This document shows positions 9,522 through 18,530 of a DNA stretch of 48,587 nucleotides, one piece after another (position 1 is the stretch's first letter; each line of letters starts with the position of its first letter). The stretch is from Actinomycetota bacterium (GTDB lineage: Bacteria; Actinomycetota; Actinomycetes; S36-B12): NCBI GenBank assembly GCA_009699015.1, contig WLOY01000006.1, positions 1 to 48,587 on the forward strand. Direction: 5' to 3'. The notes beneath the pieces are model-generated. The model was not told where the DNA came from and made no database searches. It saw only the letters and a list, made by a program, of their open reading frames with translations. The position numbers and the translations under genes were made by a program.

Positions 9522-11194
9522 CAGAGCCTCCCATGGGTTGCAGCGACACCATCCGGCGGCAAGGAAGCCTCAAGGGCCGCCGTCCCTGCGCTATCGGCGC
9601 GCGAATCCCCGTCGATCAGTACTGCACCGGTCATGGCCCCGGGGCCGGCGACTTCGTGCGCCGCTCGGGCCCTGGCCACTCGAGCCCTGGCCAGCCGAAC
9701 GCTGACCAGCCGAGCGGCGAGGAGCACCTCAACGGCGATCACCGTGGCGATCGATATCCGCACGCTCGCCTGTGCCCCCAGAGCCTGCCCGAAGCCGTTG
9801 ACCCAGACCACCACCGGCCAGCCCGCCATGACGACCGCAATTCCGGCCAGGCCCTGCCGTGAATCCAGGCACTCCGCCCAGAGCCACCCGGCGCAGACGA
9901 TCGCCATCACGCCGGCGATGGTGCCGAGTTGATCGCCGAGGAGGCCGTTGAGTGCCTGCAGCCCGGCGACGTCAGCCACGACGACGAGCAGCGTGACGGC
10001 CGCTACCTCCGAGTGCGCTCGAAGCCAGGGCATCAGCCTCGAAGACGGGCTCGCAGGGGGACGGACATTGCACTGCGTGCGGACGTGGACGATGAGCATG
10101 GGCAGCGCAATACCCAGGATGGCAAGTGCCACGGGCGAGTAGCCACCGGTTGCCGCCTCAGCGGGCGCAGGTCCGATCCTCGCGAGTGCGATCGACAGGG
10201 CGACCGCCACGCCCATGATCATGAACTCCGATGCCGCGTAACGCCCCAGGAGACCGGGAACAGCCGGTTGCCCCGCGCCTGCCTGCCGTTGGAGCACCTG
10301 ACGACGCTGCCGGTAGCCGAGGCCGACGAGCCACCCCAGCAGGACAGCCTTGCCGATGATGAGCGACCCGTAGAGGGTTCCGACGAATTCGCTCGGAAGG
10401 GTCAGCCGCAGGGACGCATTGAGCAGGCCCGTCTCCGCAATGAGGATCACGCACCAAAGCGCCATGATGCTGAATCGCGGAAGCACGGCCATGGCCGTGT
10501 CCGGCTCAACCCGGCTGAGGGCGACGACGACGACGAGGCCGCCGACCCACAGGCTCACAGCGGCAATGTGAATGAGCAGGCTCACCGTTGCGGCCACGTG
10601 CGAGTCGTGCAGGCCGGCATGACCGACGAAGGCCGGTGCCGCCGCCGCCGACACCGCCAGCAGGGCACAGACCCACGACAGCGCGGCGCGCGCACTCGGA
10701 GCCAGTCCGCCGCGCACTGGCATTGCCGTGAGCGCCCACGCAAGGCCCATGACAGCCACCAGCGCCACGATTTGGCCCAGGAACACCCGACCCACGGTCT
10801 CGTCCACGAGAAGGGGCAGCAGGCTGTCGGGTGACAGGGCGTCGAGCGGAGACAGCGCCTCCACCTCGGATCGGGTGAGGACGAGGCCGAGGACAACGAG
10901 CGCCAGCCATGCGGCCGCCCATCGAATGGCCCAACCGAGCGCACGCGCCGAACGCCCCGGCACGAGGAGAGCGCCCACGACCACGGCGCCGACGGTGAGC
11001 GCCGCCGCGATGTCACGGGCATACCTCGTTGCAGGAAGCAGCCAGTAGGTGGCATCCGGCGGGCTCGGAAGCCCGGGATAGCTCACCACCGACGTGAGAC
11101 CCGCGACCCACAGGATGCCGAGCAGAACCGGCAGGCCCCACCACAGCCGGGACCCGCTGGGAAGGCCATTGGGCGCGTGCGCGACGTTCGTCAT
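9521..11194 (-). CDS. CopD domain membrane protein (copper resistance D family)
   Basis: 557 aa multi-TM; HIAAVSLWVGGLVVVVAL...RFSIMALWCVILIAETGLLNASLRL typical CopD pattern. Confidence 0.82.
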   Translation of the reverse strand: MTNVAHAPNGLPSGSRLWWGLPVLLGILWVAGLTSVVSYPGLPSPPDATYWLLPATRYARDIAAALTVGAVVVGALLVPGRSARALGWAIRWAAAWLALVVLGLVLTRSEVEALSPLDALSPDSLLPLLVDETVGRVFLGQIVALVAVMGLAWALTAMPVRGGLAPSARAALSWVCALLAVSAAAAPAFVGHAGLHDSHVAATVSLLIHIAAVSLWVGGLVVVVALSRVEPDTAMAVLPRFSIMALWCVILIAETGLLNASLRLTLPSEFVGTLYGSLIIGKAVLLGWLVGLGYRQRRQVLQRQAGAGQPAVPGLLGRYAASEFMIMGVAVALSIALARIGPAPAEAATGGYSPVALAILGIALPMLIVHVRTQCNVRPPASPSSRLMPWLRAHSEVAAVTLLVVVADVAGLQALNGLLGDQLGTIAGVMAIVCAGWLWAECLDSRQGLAGIAVVMAGWPVVVWVNGFGQALGAQASVRISIATVIAVEVLLAARLVSVRLARARVARARAAHEVAGPGAMTGAVLIDGDSRADSAGTAALEASLPPDGVAATHGRL

Positions 11195-11268
11195 GTCACG
11201 TCACTCAATCATTCATTCGCTGAATCGATCAAGTAAACCGTCAACAAACCGACCAGCCAATCGAACAG

Positions 11269-11949
11269 CTATTTATTCGATGACTGGCTGAACGTGCCGA
11301 ACGTCGGGCTGTTCGTGTTCGGGCTGACCTTCATCGTCGTGGTGACGACTGCCCCCAGCAGTGCAGACACGCACACCCACGTCATCCACATCGCGACGAG
11401 TCGCACGTGCGAATGGTTGCTCTGCGTGAAAAGTCCCGCCCGGGTGCGATTAAAGATGGCGAGGGTGAGGAACAGCACGACCGACAGATGAATCGCGGTC
11501 GCCATGGCGAGCCAGAAGGTCGCCGATGCGTAGGCCCCCTCAGTAATCGCGAAGGGGAAGGTCGACAGCTGAACGATCTGGCCCACGAACGTCACGAGCA
11601 CGATGATCGACGAAAGTGCCGATGCGAGGATCAACTGCCCTCGATGCCCCTTCGCCATCCCGCGCACGCCCCACCACATCGTGGCGGCCGCGAGGACGAT
11701 CCCGGCGACAATGAGCCAGAACGGCAGGTCCGGCGCGAAGCTGTCCTTCGGCGGAGCCCACGCGCTGTTCACGTTGAGGGACCAGAGGTACACGTATGAG
11801 ATGAGCAGCGCGACCGTGCCGGTCGCATCGGAGACGATGCACAGCCAGATGCCGAGACGATTGCGGCGTGCCGTCGTCGTGACGAGCTCGCCTGTCGTGG
11901 GCGACCTGGGGATCTGCTGGGTGGATGACGCTGTCGTCGTGCTCATCAC
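11269..11949 (-). CDS. Heme-copper oxidase subunit III family protein
   Basis: 226 aa, multiple TMs, LGIWLCIVSDATGTVALLISYVYLW; overlaps COX1 stop (ATGA). Confidence 0.8.
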   Translation of the reverse strand: MMSTTTASSTQQIPRSPTTGELVTTTARRNRLGIWLCIVSDATGTVALLISYVYLWSLNVNSAWAPPKDSFAPDLPFWLIVAGIVLAAATMWWGVRGMAKGHRGQLILASALSSIIVLVTFVGQIVQLSTFPFAITEGAYASATFWLAMATAIHLSVVLFLTLAIFNRTRAGLFTQSNHSHVRLVAMWMTWVCVSALLGAVVTTTMKVSPNTNSPTFGTFSQSSNK

Positions 11950-13904
11950 GCGCCTACCTTCAGGTTCTCGTCCGTCAACTTCAGCTCAATCGAGTCGTAC
12001 GGGTCAGGGACCCCGTACCCGTACGGGTCGCTCGTCACGACCGGCAGCACCGGGAAGTTCTCCAGGGGCACCGGCGTCTGGGTCTGCCACTCGAGGGTCT
12101 TGGCTCCCCACGGGTTCGCCGGCGCGATGGTTCCCGAGCGCCATGAGGTGATGATCGCGTATAGGAAGATGAGCATGCCGACGCCGATCAGGTAGGCGCC
12201 GATGGTCGAGATCCAGTTGGAAATCTCGAACGCGTTATCGAACTGCAGCACTCGACGCGGCTGGCCCTGGAGCCCAGCGACGAACATCGACCCGAAGGTC
12301 ACCTGGAAGGCGAAGAAGGAGACCCAGAAGCCCACCATTCCGAGCCGGTGGTGCAGCATCTTGCCGGTCATCTTCGGGAACCAGTAGGCGATTGCGCCCA
12401 TCGCGCCGAAGAGTCCGGCGCCCATGAGCATGAAGTGGAAGTGAGCGACGACGAACATACTGCCGTGCATGTACTGATCGACCGGAACGTCGGACAGGTA
12501 GACCCCGGTGATACCGCCGATGATCTTGCACCAGAGAACCGCATACACGGTCATCATTGGAAGCCTCGTCCAGACCTTGCCGCGCCACAAGGTGCCGAGC
12601 ATCACGAGGACGAGGAAGCCGAACGGGATGGAGATCAACTCCGTCGACAGCATGAACGGATAGCCCGCCGACGGCGCCCAGCCGGTCATGTACATGTGAT
12701 GCACCCATACGACGGAACTCAGTCCAACGATTCCGGCAAAACCAGCCACCGCAACCTTGTACGAGAAGAGGGGCTTGCGCAGGAATACGACCATCAACTC
12801 CAGGAGTGCCGCAGTTGCCGGGACCACGATGACGTATACCTCGGGGTGGCCGAGCAGCCAGAAGAGGTTCTCATAGAGCCAGACGCTGCCACCCTCCTGC
12901 GGGATGAAGAAGGAGGAGCCGACCACTTTGTCACTGAACGCGAGCACCTGCGAGTACTGGTACATCGGGAACCAGACGAGGCCCATGATGGCTGCAGCGA
13001 GGATTCCGATGACGAAGATCGGGACCCGGTTCCACGTCATTCCACGGGCGCGCATGGTGACAATCGTGGTGATGAGGTTGACCCCGGCGATGCCCGTCGA
13101 GAACGCAAACGTGATGATGCATATCTGGTAGCCGATCATTCCGACCGGTGCCTGTGCACCGAGTGGCTGGTAAACAGTCCAGCCGTCGCGGATGCCGCCG
13201 AGCAGCAGGTTGCTGAGCAACGGCGGAACCGCGGCGAAGAGCAGCCAGAAACTCAGTGCGTTGAGCCTCGGGAATGCCATGTCGCGAGCACCGATCATGA
13301 GCGGCATGATGAAGTTTCCGAGGGGCCCGGCTACCACGATGATCATCGCGATGATCATCACGATGCCATGGGTTCCGATGAGTGAGTTGTAGAAGTTCGG
13401 GTCGAAGACCTCAGCCCAGGTGACACCGAGTTCGGTGCGGATGAGCATCGCGAAGAAGCCCCCGAAGCCGAGCAGTGTGAGCGCCATGACGAGGTACTGG
13501 AGGCCGACCACCTTGTGGTCAGTCGTGTACTTCCAGTACTTCCACTTTCCCTGGCCCTTGCCGGCCATGTACTCGGAATCGTCGTGAGTGATGTCGTGGC
13601 CCAGCATCCAGCGCACCGGACCGGCAAAGGCCCCGATACCGATCATGAAGCCGATGACCCAGGCGACATAGGTCGCCCCGACGAGAGCGTTCAGGCCAAC
13701 CTGTGAATAATCTGCATTCTGCGTGCCCCACGGCACCATCTTCGACCCGATGGCATAGGTGACGGCGGAGAGGACAATCCCCAGCGCACTGCCGGTGAGG
13801 ACGTTCGTGCGGCGCAGGAAGCCACCGGCCTTGCCGCGCTGCTTGGGCTGATGGACGGCCATCTGCTCGTGGATGTCGGAGGTCAAGATCACGTCGGTGC
13901 TCAT
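11946..13904 (-). CDS. Heme-copper oxidase subunit I (divergent)
   Basis: TTDHKVVGLQYL, THGIVMIIAMI, LLGHPEVYVIVVPA, VWVHHMYMTG, FVVAHFHFML, GQPRRV. ATG at 13904 overlaps COX2 stop; ORF-track start 14015 is too long. Confidence 0.93.
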   Translation of the reverse strand: MSTDVILTSDIHEQMAVHQPKQRGKAGGFLRRTNVLTGSALGIVLSAVTYAIGSKMVPWGTQNADYSQVGLNALVGATYVAWVIGFMIGIGAFAGPVRWMLGHDITHDDSEYMAGKGQGKWKYWKYTTDHKVVGLQYLVMALTLLGFGGFFAMLIRTELGVTWAEVFDPNFYNSLIGTHGIVMIIAMIIVVAGPLGNFIMPLMIGARDMAFPRLNALSFWLLFAAVPPLLSNLLLGGIRDGWTVYQPLGAQAPVGMIGYQICIITFAFSTGIAGVNLITTIVTMRARGMTWNRVPIFVIGILAAAIMGLVWFPMYQYSQVLAFSDKVVGSSFFIPQEGGSVWLYENLFWLLGHPEVYVIVVPATAALLELMVVFLRKPLFSYKVAVAGFAGIVGLSSVVWVHHMYMTGWAPSAGYPFMLSTELISIPFGFLVLVMLGTLWRGKVWTRLPMMTVYAVLWCKIIGGITGVYLSDVPVDQYMHGSMFVVAHFHFMLMGAGLFGAMGAIAYWFPKMTGKMLHHRLGMVGFWVSFFAFQVTFGSMFVAGLQGQPRRVLQFDNAFEISNWISTIGAYLIGVGMLIFLYAIITSWRSGTIAPANPWGAKTLEWQTQTPVPLENFPVLPVVTSDPYGYGVPDPYDSIELKLTDENLKVGA

Positions 13905-14770
13905 ACGAACTTCTTCCCGCCCATCTCGCGAACCCAGGCGTCGAATTGTTCCTGGGTGACAACCTTGATCTGCGTCTCCATGTAGGCGTGATGGAGTCCG
14001 CAGAGCTCGGCACACCTGATGTTGAAGTTGCCAAGCTTGTTCGGGGTCACCCCGGTATTCGTGATCGCCCCCGGATTGGCATCAATCTTCACGCCAAGTT
14101 CAACGACCCAGAAGTTGTGGATGACATCCTTGGATGTCACGTTGAAGTAGATCGGTGTGTCGATCGGCACGACGAGAACGTCGGAGGTGATCGACTGCTG
14201 ACCGGGGTACTCGAATGTCCACAGCCACTGCTGTCCGGTGACGTTGATGTCGAGCGGCTTCGCCGTGGTCGGCTGTTGATTAGCGCGGGTCGTTCCATTG
14301 GACATCTCGGTGATCCGGGCCAGCTCCACAAGGCCCCAGATGACGAGGAAGGCGGCAAGCAGGCTCGTTGCTCCGATCCAGCCGAAGATCGCGATCGGGT
14401 TCGACCGGATAGCCGGGCTCTCCTGCATCGGCGGTTCCTCGCCGTGCACCCTTCCCCAGCCCAGCAGGCTGTACAGGAGGATCGTCGCGGTGATGGCCAT
14501 CACGGGCGCAGACACCAGGGTGAAGACGAACATCGTGCGTTCGATCTCGTACATGATGTCGGACGCTGGCGCACCACTCAGATTCATGAAGTGGATAACG
14601 AGCCAGGCAGCCGGGATGATGGCCAGCGTCAGGATCACGAAGATGATGAGGATGTGCCGCACGTACGGGCGCGACAACCACTCGCGCAGGCGGTAACTCG
14701 GTTCGGGACGGTTCGTCGGCCCCTCTGGCTCTTCAGCCTCGGCAGTGGGACGTTCATCAACTGTAGACAT
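13901..14770 (-). CDS. Heme-copper oxidase subunit II with CuA motif
   Basis: 289 aa, two TMs then GQQWLWTFEYPG...CAELCGLHHAYM (C-x3-C-x3-H-x2-M). Confidence 0.93.
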   Translation of the reverse strand: MSTVDERPTAEAEEPEGPTNRPEPSYRLREWLSRPYVRHILIIFVILTLAIIPAAWLVIHFMNLSGAPASDIMYEIERTMFVFTLVSAPVMAITATILLYSLLGWGRVHGEEPPMQESPAIRSNPIAIFGWIGATSLLAAFLVIWGLVELARITEMSNGTTRANQQPTTAKPLDINVTGQQWLWTFEYPGQQSITSDVLVVPIDTPIYFNVTSKDVIHNFWVVELGVKIDANPGAITNTGVTPNKLGNFNIRCAELCGLHHAYMETQIKVVTQEQFDAWVREMGGKKFV

Positions 14771-15465
14771 CAGACCACCGTCACCGTTCCGCTCATCCAG
14801 CCACGCTCACTCATGACGCCCCCGAAGTCGACGTACCCGTTTCCGCAGGGATCCTCGCAATTCCAGACGTATTCCCCCGGATCGCCCGTCATGAACGAGA
14901 AGGTGATCTCCTGCGGCTTGGGGTAGCCATTCGCCTCGTTTTTCGCATTGTTCGCCACGGCCAGCATCGGCACGCTCACGAATAACTCCGGCTGAGTGGA
15001 CTCCGAGTACTGGTGAAGGGTGAACGTGTGGGCGACGTTGTCAGCCTCAATCTCATGCTGGACCTTGCCGTTGTAGGTCGCAGTGCCGTCGACCGTGCCG
15101 TGCACCTTGGCGAAGTAGTCATTCCAGACGGTCGTGCTGCCGTCGTACTGGAGGATCGTCATGGTGATGAGCGAGTTCGCGGGTAGTTCGAGGGTCGTCG
15201 ACGGCCAGTAGAACGGCCATCCGGCGCTCGCGTTGCCGATTTCAAAACCGTGCGAGGGCCCCGGCACGCCAGCAGTGGGCTCGGGGTAAATCGATAGGTC
15301 GATCGTCGCGTGCGGGACCTCGCCCTTGGGGCCCTGCGCCGTACCTACGACCTTCGCGACGAGCACTGCCGGCTCGGCCTGCGCCTTTCCCAAAAGCAAC
15401 ACCGATCCCGCCACCACAGCGGCGCCGATCAGTACCGTCAAGACGGTGAAAAAGGCCCGCTTCAT
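14770..15465 (-). CDS. Secreted cupredoxin-like protein, first gene of the oxidase operon
   Basis: N-terminal signal MKRAFFTVLTVLIGAAVVAGSVLLLGKAQA; C-terminal GEYVWNCEDPCGNGYVDFGGVMSERGWMSGTVTVV; translationally coupled to COX2. Confidence 0.78.
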   Translation of the reverse strand: MKRAFFTVLTVLIGAAVVAGSVLLLGKAQAEPAVLVAKVVGTAQGPKGEVPHATIDLSIYPEPTAGVPGPSHGFEIGNASAGWPFYWPSTTLELPANSLITMTILQYDGSTTVWNDYFAKVHGTVDGTATYNGKVQHEIEADNVAHTFTLHQYSESTQPELFVSVPMLAVANNAKNEANGYPKPQEITFSFMTGDPGEYVWNCEDPCGNGYVDFGGVMSERGWMSGTVTVV

Positions 15466-15661
15466 GCGACCACCACCATGCCATCCACCCTTATGTCAAT
15501 GAGCCCGTGCCATGCCAGTGTGACCCGCCAACTGCCACACGCCCGATTTGGACAAGCCGGAGACTATCGTTCAGACGCAGGTTCCCACCAGATAACCTGA
15601 GGAATTCCCCACAAGTGTTCACCAACGGTTAGTACACGTACACCGAAGAGAGGGAACTGCC

Positions 15662-16510
15662 TTGGCCAAGTTCCTCACCGCGTGGGACCTCAATCTCTTT
15701 ATTCTGCTCAACATTCTCGCGGTGACGACTTGGTATGCCTGGGCCAGCCGGCGGGTGCGGCGGGCCGATCCGCGCTCGCGCTGGCCCTTGGCGCACGCCT
15801 GGTGTTTCTACTCCGGGATGGCCCTACTCGCCATCGCCTACCTCGGCCCACTCGCCGCGTGGTCCCACACATTCTTCTGGGTCCACATGACCCAGCACCT
15901 CATAGTCATGATGGCTGCCGCGCCACTCCTCGTCCTCGGCGCGCCTGTGACGCTCGCATTCCGGGCAAGCAGTGCCTCGACAAGGCGCAGTCTGGTCGTC
16001 CCTATCCTGCGCAGTCGCGCGGTCCGCATCCTCACGAACCCAGTCTTCACGTGGGTCCTCTTCGCATCCGTGCTCATGGGCACCCACTTCACCGGGTTCT
16101 ACGATTGGGCACTGACCAACCATGACGCCGGCATGTTCATCGAGCAGCCGCTCTTTCTCGCCGTGGCGCTGCTGTACTACTTCCCCATCCTTGGTTCCAA
16201 CCTCCAGGCCCACCGGCCTGCCCCTACGACCCGGCTCATATCCATGGCGCTGATGATGATCCCCGAGGCACTCGTCGGCGCGGTGATCTATTTCGCTCCA
16301 GTTGTCCTCTACCCCTCATTCGGAGCCGAGCGGCCCTTTGGCCCCGATCCACTCGGCGACCAGCAGCTCGCCGGGGCGCTCATGTGGGCGCTCGTGATGA
16401 TCATCGACTCCGCCTGGATGATGGTGGTAGCGGCCGAGTGGTTCACGAGCGAGGAGCGGCGCAGCCACCGCGAGGATGCGAGCATTGCCGCGGAAGAGGC
16501 CCTTCGCTAG
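15662..16510 (+). CDS. CtaG-like cytochrome c oxidase assembly protein
   Basis: 282 aa multi-TM; WVHMTQHLIVMMAAAPLLVLGAPVTL, typical caa3_CtaG; TTG start. Confidence 0.88.
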   Translation: MAKFLTAWDLNLFILLNILAVTTWYAWASRRVRRADPRSRWPLAHAWCFYSGMALLAIAYLGPLAAWSHTFFWVHMTQHLIVMMAAAPLLVLGAPVTLAFRASSASTRRSLVVPILRSRAVRILTNPVFTWVLFASVLMGTHFTGFYDWALTNHDAGMFIEQPLFLAVALLYYFPILGSNLQAHRPAPTTRLISMALMMIPEALVGAVIYFAPVVLYPSFGAERPFGPDPLGDQQLAGALMWALVMIIDSAWMMVVAAEWFTSEERRSHREDASIAAEEALR

Positions 16511-17586
16511 CTGCGATCGCTCGAGAAGCGCACGGCGGTGTCCCCGAGCACCGCACCGGGCCACACCCGCGCGCCCGTGAGCAGTTCGTTTTCGGCGCCG
16601 ATCACCGCGCCGTCGCCAATGACAGCCCCGTCAATGACGCATCCGGCACCGATGCTCGCGCCGACCCCGATGATGCTGTTCGTGATCCGGACAGCGCTGC
16701 CTACGACCGCGCCGTCGAACACGACCGCGCCCTCGACAACGGTCTCCGACCCGATGACGGCTCCGGCACCGATGGTCGTCCCGGACCCCAGATAGGCATC
16801 CGCGGCGATGACTGCGCCGTCGAGAACGAGTGATTCGCCGATCGCGGCGACGGCGGGGCTCGGCGCAAGGCCGAGGACAAGGTCACAAGATCCGCGGACG
16901 AACGAGAGCGGCGTGCCGAGGTCGAGCCAGTAGCCGCTGTCGACGACTCCGCTCACCATGGCCCCGGAAGCGAGCAGGCCCGGGAAGGTCTCACGCTCGA
17001 CGGACACCGGCCGTCCGGCCGGGATGGCGTCAATGACACTGCGGCGGAATACGTAGCAACCCGCATTGATCTGGTCGGTGACGATCTCCTCCGGCGTCTG
17101 CGGCTTCTCGAGGAAGGAGATGACGCGCCCGTCTGCGTCGGTCGGGACGAGTCCGTACGCACGCGGATCGTCAACCGGGGTGAGGTAGAGCGAGACGTCG
17201 CTGTCGGTCTCGGCGTGATGCCGCACCAGACCTGCGATGTCCAGGCCTGAGAGGACATCGCCGTTGAAGACGAGCACCGGCTCGTCCGGCCCGCTCATGA
17301 GGAACGGGAGGGCATGCCTGATGGCACCGCCGGTGCCGAGCGGCTCATCCTCCGTCGCGATGACGATCTCGACACCGAGGTCATTGCCATCGATGAACTC
17401 GCGGAACACCTCTGCCCGGTAGCTCGTCCCGAGGATGATTCGGGTGACGCCGGCATCACGCGCCCGGGTGATCTGGTGCACCGTGAACGGCACTCCGGCC
17501 ACCGGGAGCATCGGCTTGGGCGTGTTGATGGTCAGCGGGCGCAGGCGGGTGCCCTGGCCCCCGACGAGGAGCACGGCTTCGGTCAC
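16507..17586 (-). CDS. Mannose-1-phosphate guanylyltransferase / sugar nucleotidyltransferase with LbH C-terminus
   Basis: TEAVLLVGGQGTRLRPLTINTPKPMLPVAGVPF; hexapeptide repeats at C-terminus; GTG at 17586. Confidence 0.92.
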   Translation of the reverse strand: MTEAVLLVGGQGTRLRPLTINTPKPMLPVAGVPFTVHQITRARDAGVTRIILGTSYRAEVFREFIDGNDLGVEIVIATEDEPLGTGGAIRHALPFLMSGPDEPVLVFNGDVLSGLDIAGLVRHHAETDSDVSLYLTPVDDPRAYGLVPTDADGRVISFLEKPQTPEEIVTDQINAGCYVFRRSVIDAIPAGRPVSVERETFPGLLASGAMVSGVVDSGYWLDLGTPLSFVRGSCDLVLGLAPSPAVAAIGESLVLDGAVIAADAYLGSGTTIGAGAVIGSETVVEGAVVFDGAVVGSAVRITNSIIGVGASIGAGCVIDGAVIGDGAVIGAENELLTGARVWPGAVLGDTAVRFSSDRS

Positions 17587-17694
17587 GTCATCAGGGTGCC
17601 ACACGTGAGGTGCTCGTGCCTACGCAAGCCGCGGCAGAAGGCTCAGTGTCGCGCCGGGGCCAACGGGTGGCGAACGCTCCACTAGCGTGGCCAG

Positions 17695-18462
17695 ATGAGC
17701 AATCCCATCTGGCAAGCCCTCGAGGGCCGGGCCCGGCGCAGGCCCGCCGACCCCGTCGTGACGTACATCGACGCCGATGGCCAGCGCTCCGAACTCTCCG
17801 CGAAGACCCTCGCCAACAACGCCGCCAAGGCCGCCAATGCCCTTCGGGACGAGGCGTTCGTCGAGCCAGGCTCGCGGCTGGCATTCCACGTCCCCTGGCA
17901 CTGGCAGCGTTCCGTCTGGACGCTCGCGGCCTGGCTCACAGGCGCGACCGTCGTGCCGGGGGGATCCCCTGATCAATGCGATCTGGTCATTGCCGGCCCG
18001 GGTGAGGTGTCCGGCCTCCTTGGCGGGCAGTTCGGCCCGGCCGGCGCAGGAGAGGTCTGGGTCGTCTCCGTCCATCCCTTCGGTCTGCCGAACCCGTCGC
18101 TCCCAGAGGGCTGCCTCGACGCTGCGACAATCGCGCGCATCCAGCCGGACGCGTTCGCACCCGAGCCCTTCTCTGTCGACGCGTTCTCTGTCGACGACGA
18201 TGCGATCGCGGCACTCGCCCTCGTCGGTGGAGCATCATTCGGTCAGCAGGACCTGCTCCAGCGCGCCTCAGCGATCGGCGGGTCGCACCTGCTCAAGGCC
18301 GGTGAGAGATTCGCCGTTGTCGGTGCACCGGTTGACGTACTCGACGCGTGGCTCCTGGGGTCTCTCGTTCCGATCGCCTGCGATGCCTCCATCGTCATGG
18401 CAGCGCAGGGGCTGGACGGGGCTGAGATCTCGCGCAGGGAGTCGGCGCGGCTCATCGAATGA
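17695..18462 (+). CDS. TIGR03089 family protein
   Basis: 255 aa; degenerate adenylating-enzyme-like protein typical of this locus. Confidence 0.75.
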   Translation: MSNPIWQALEGRARRRPADPVVTYIDADGQRSELSAKTLANNAAKAANALRDEAFVEPGSRLAFHVPWHWQRSVWTLAAWLTGATVVPGGSPDQCDLVIAGPGEVSGLLGGQFGPAGAGEVWVVSVHPFGLPNPSLPEGCLDAATIARIQPDAFAPEPFSVDAFSVDDDAIAALALVGGASFGQQDLLQRASAIGGSHLLKAGERFAVVGAPVDVLDAWLLGSLVPIACDASIVMAAQGLDGAEISRRESARLIE

Positions 18463-18530
18463 GCGATCCTCGCAACGTCGCATAGGCGACCGCTGCAATA
18501 TCGGGCGCTATCGCTTGCGACTATCGGTCG

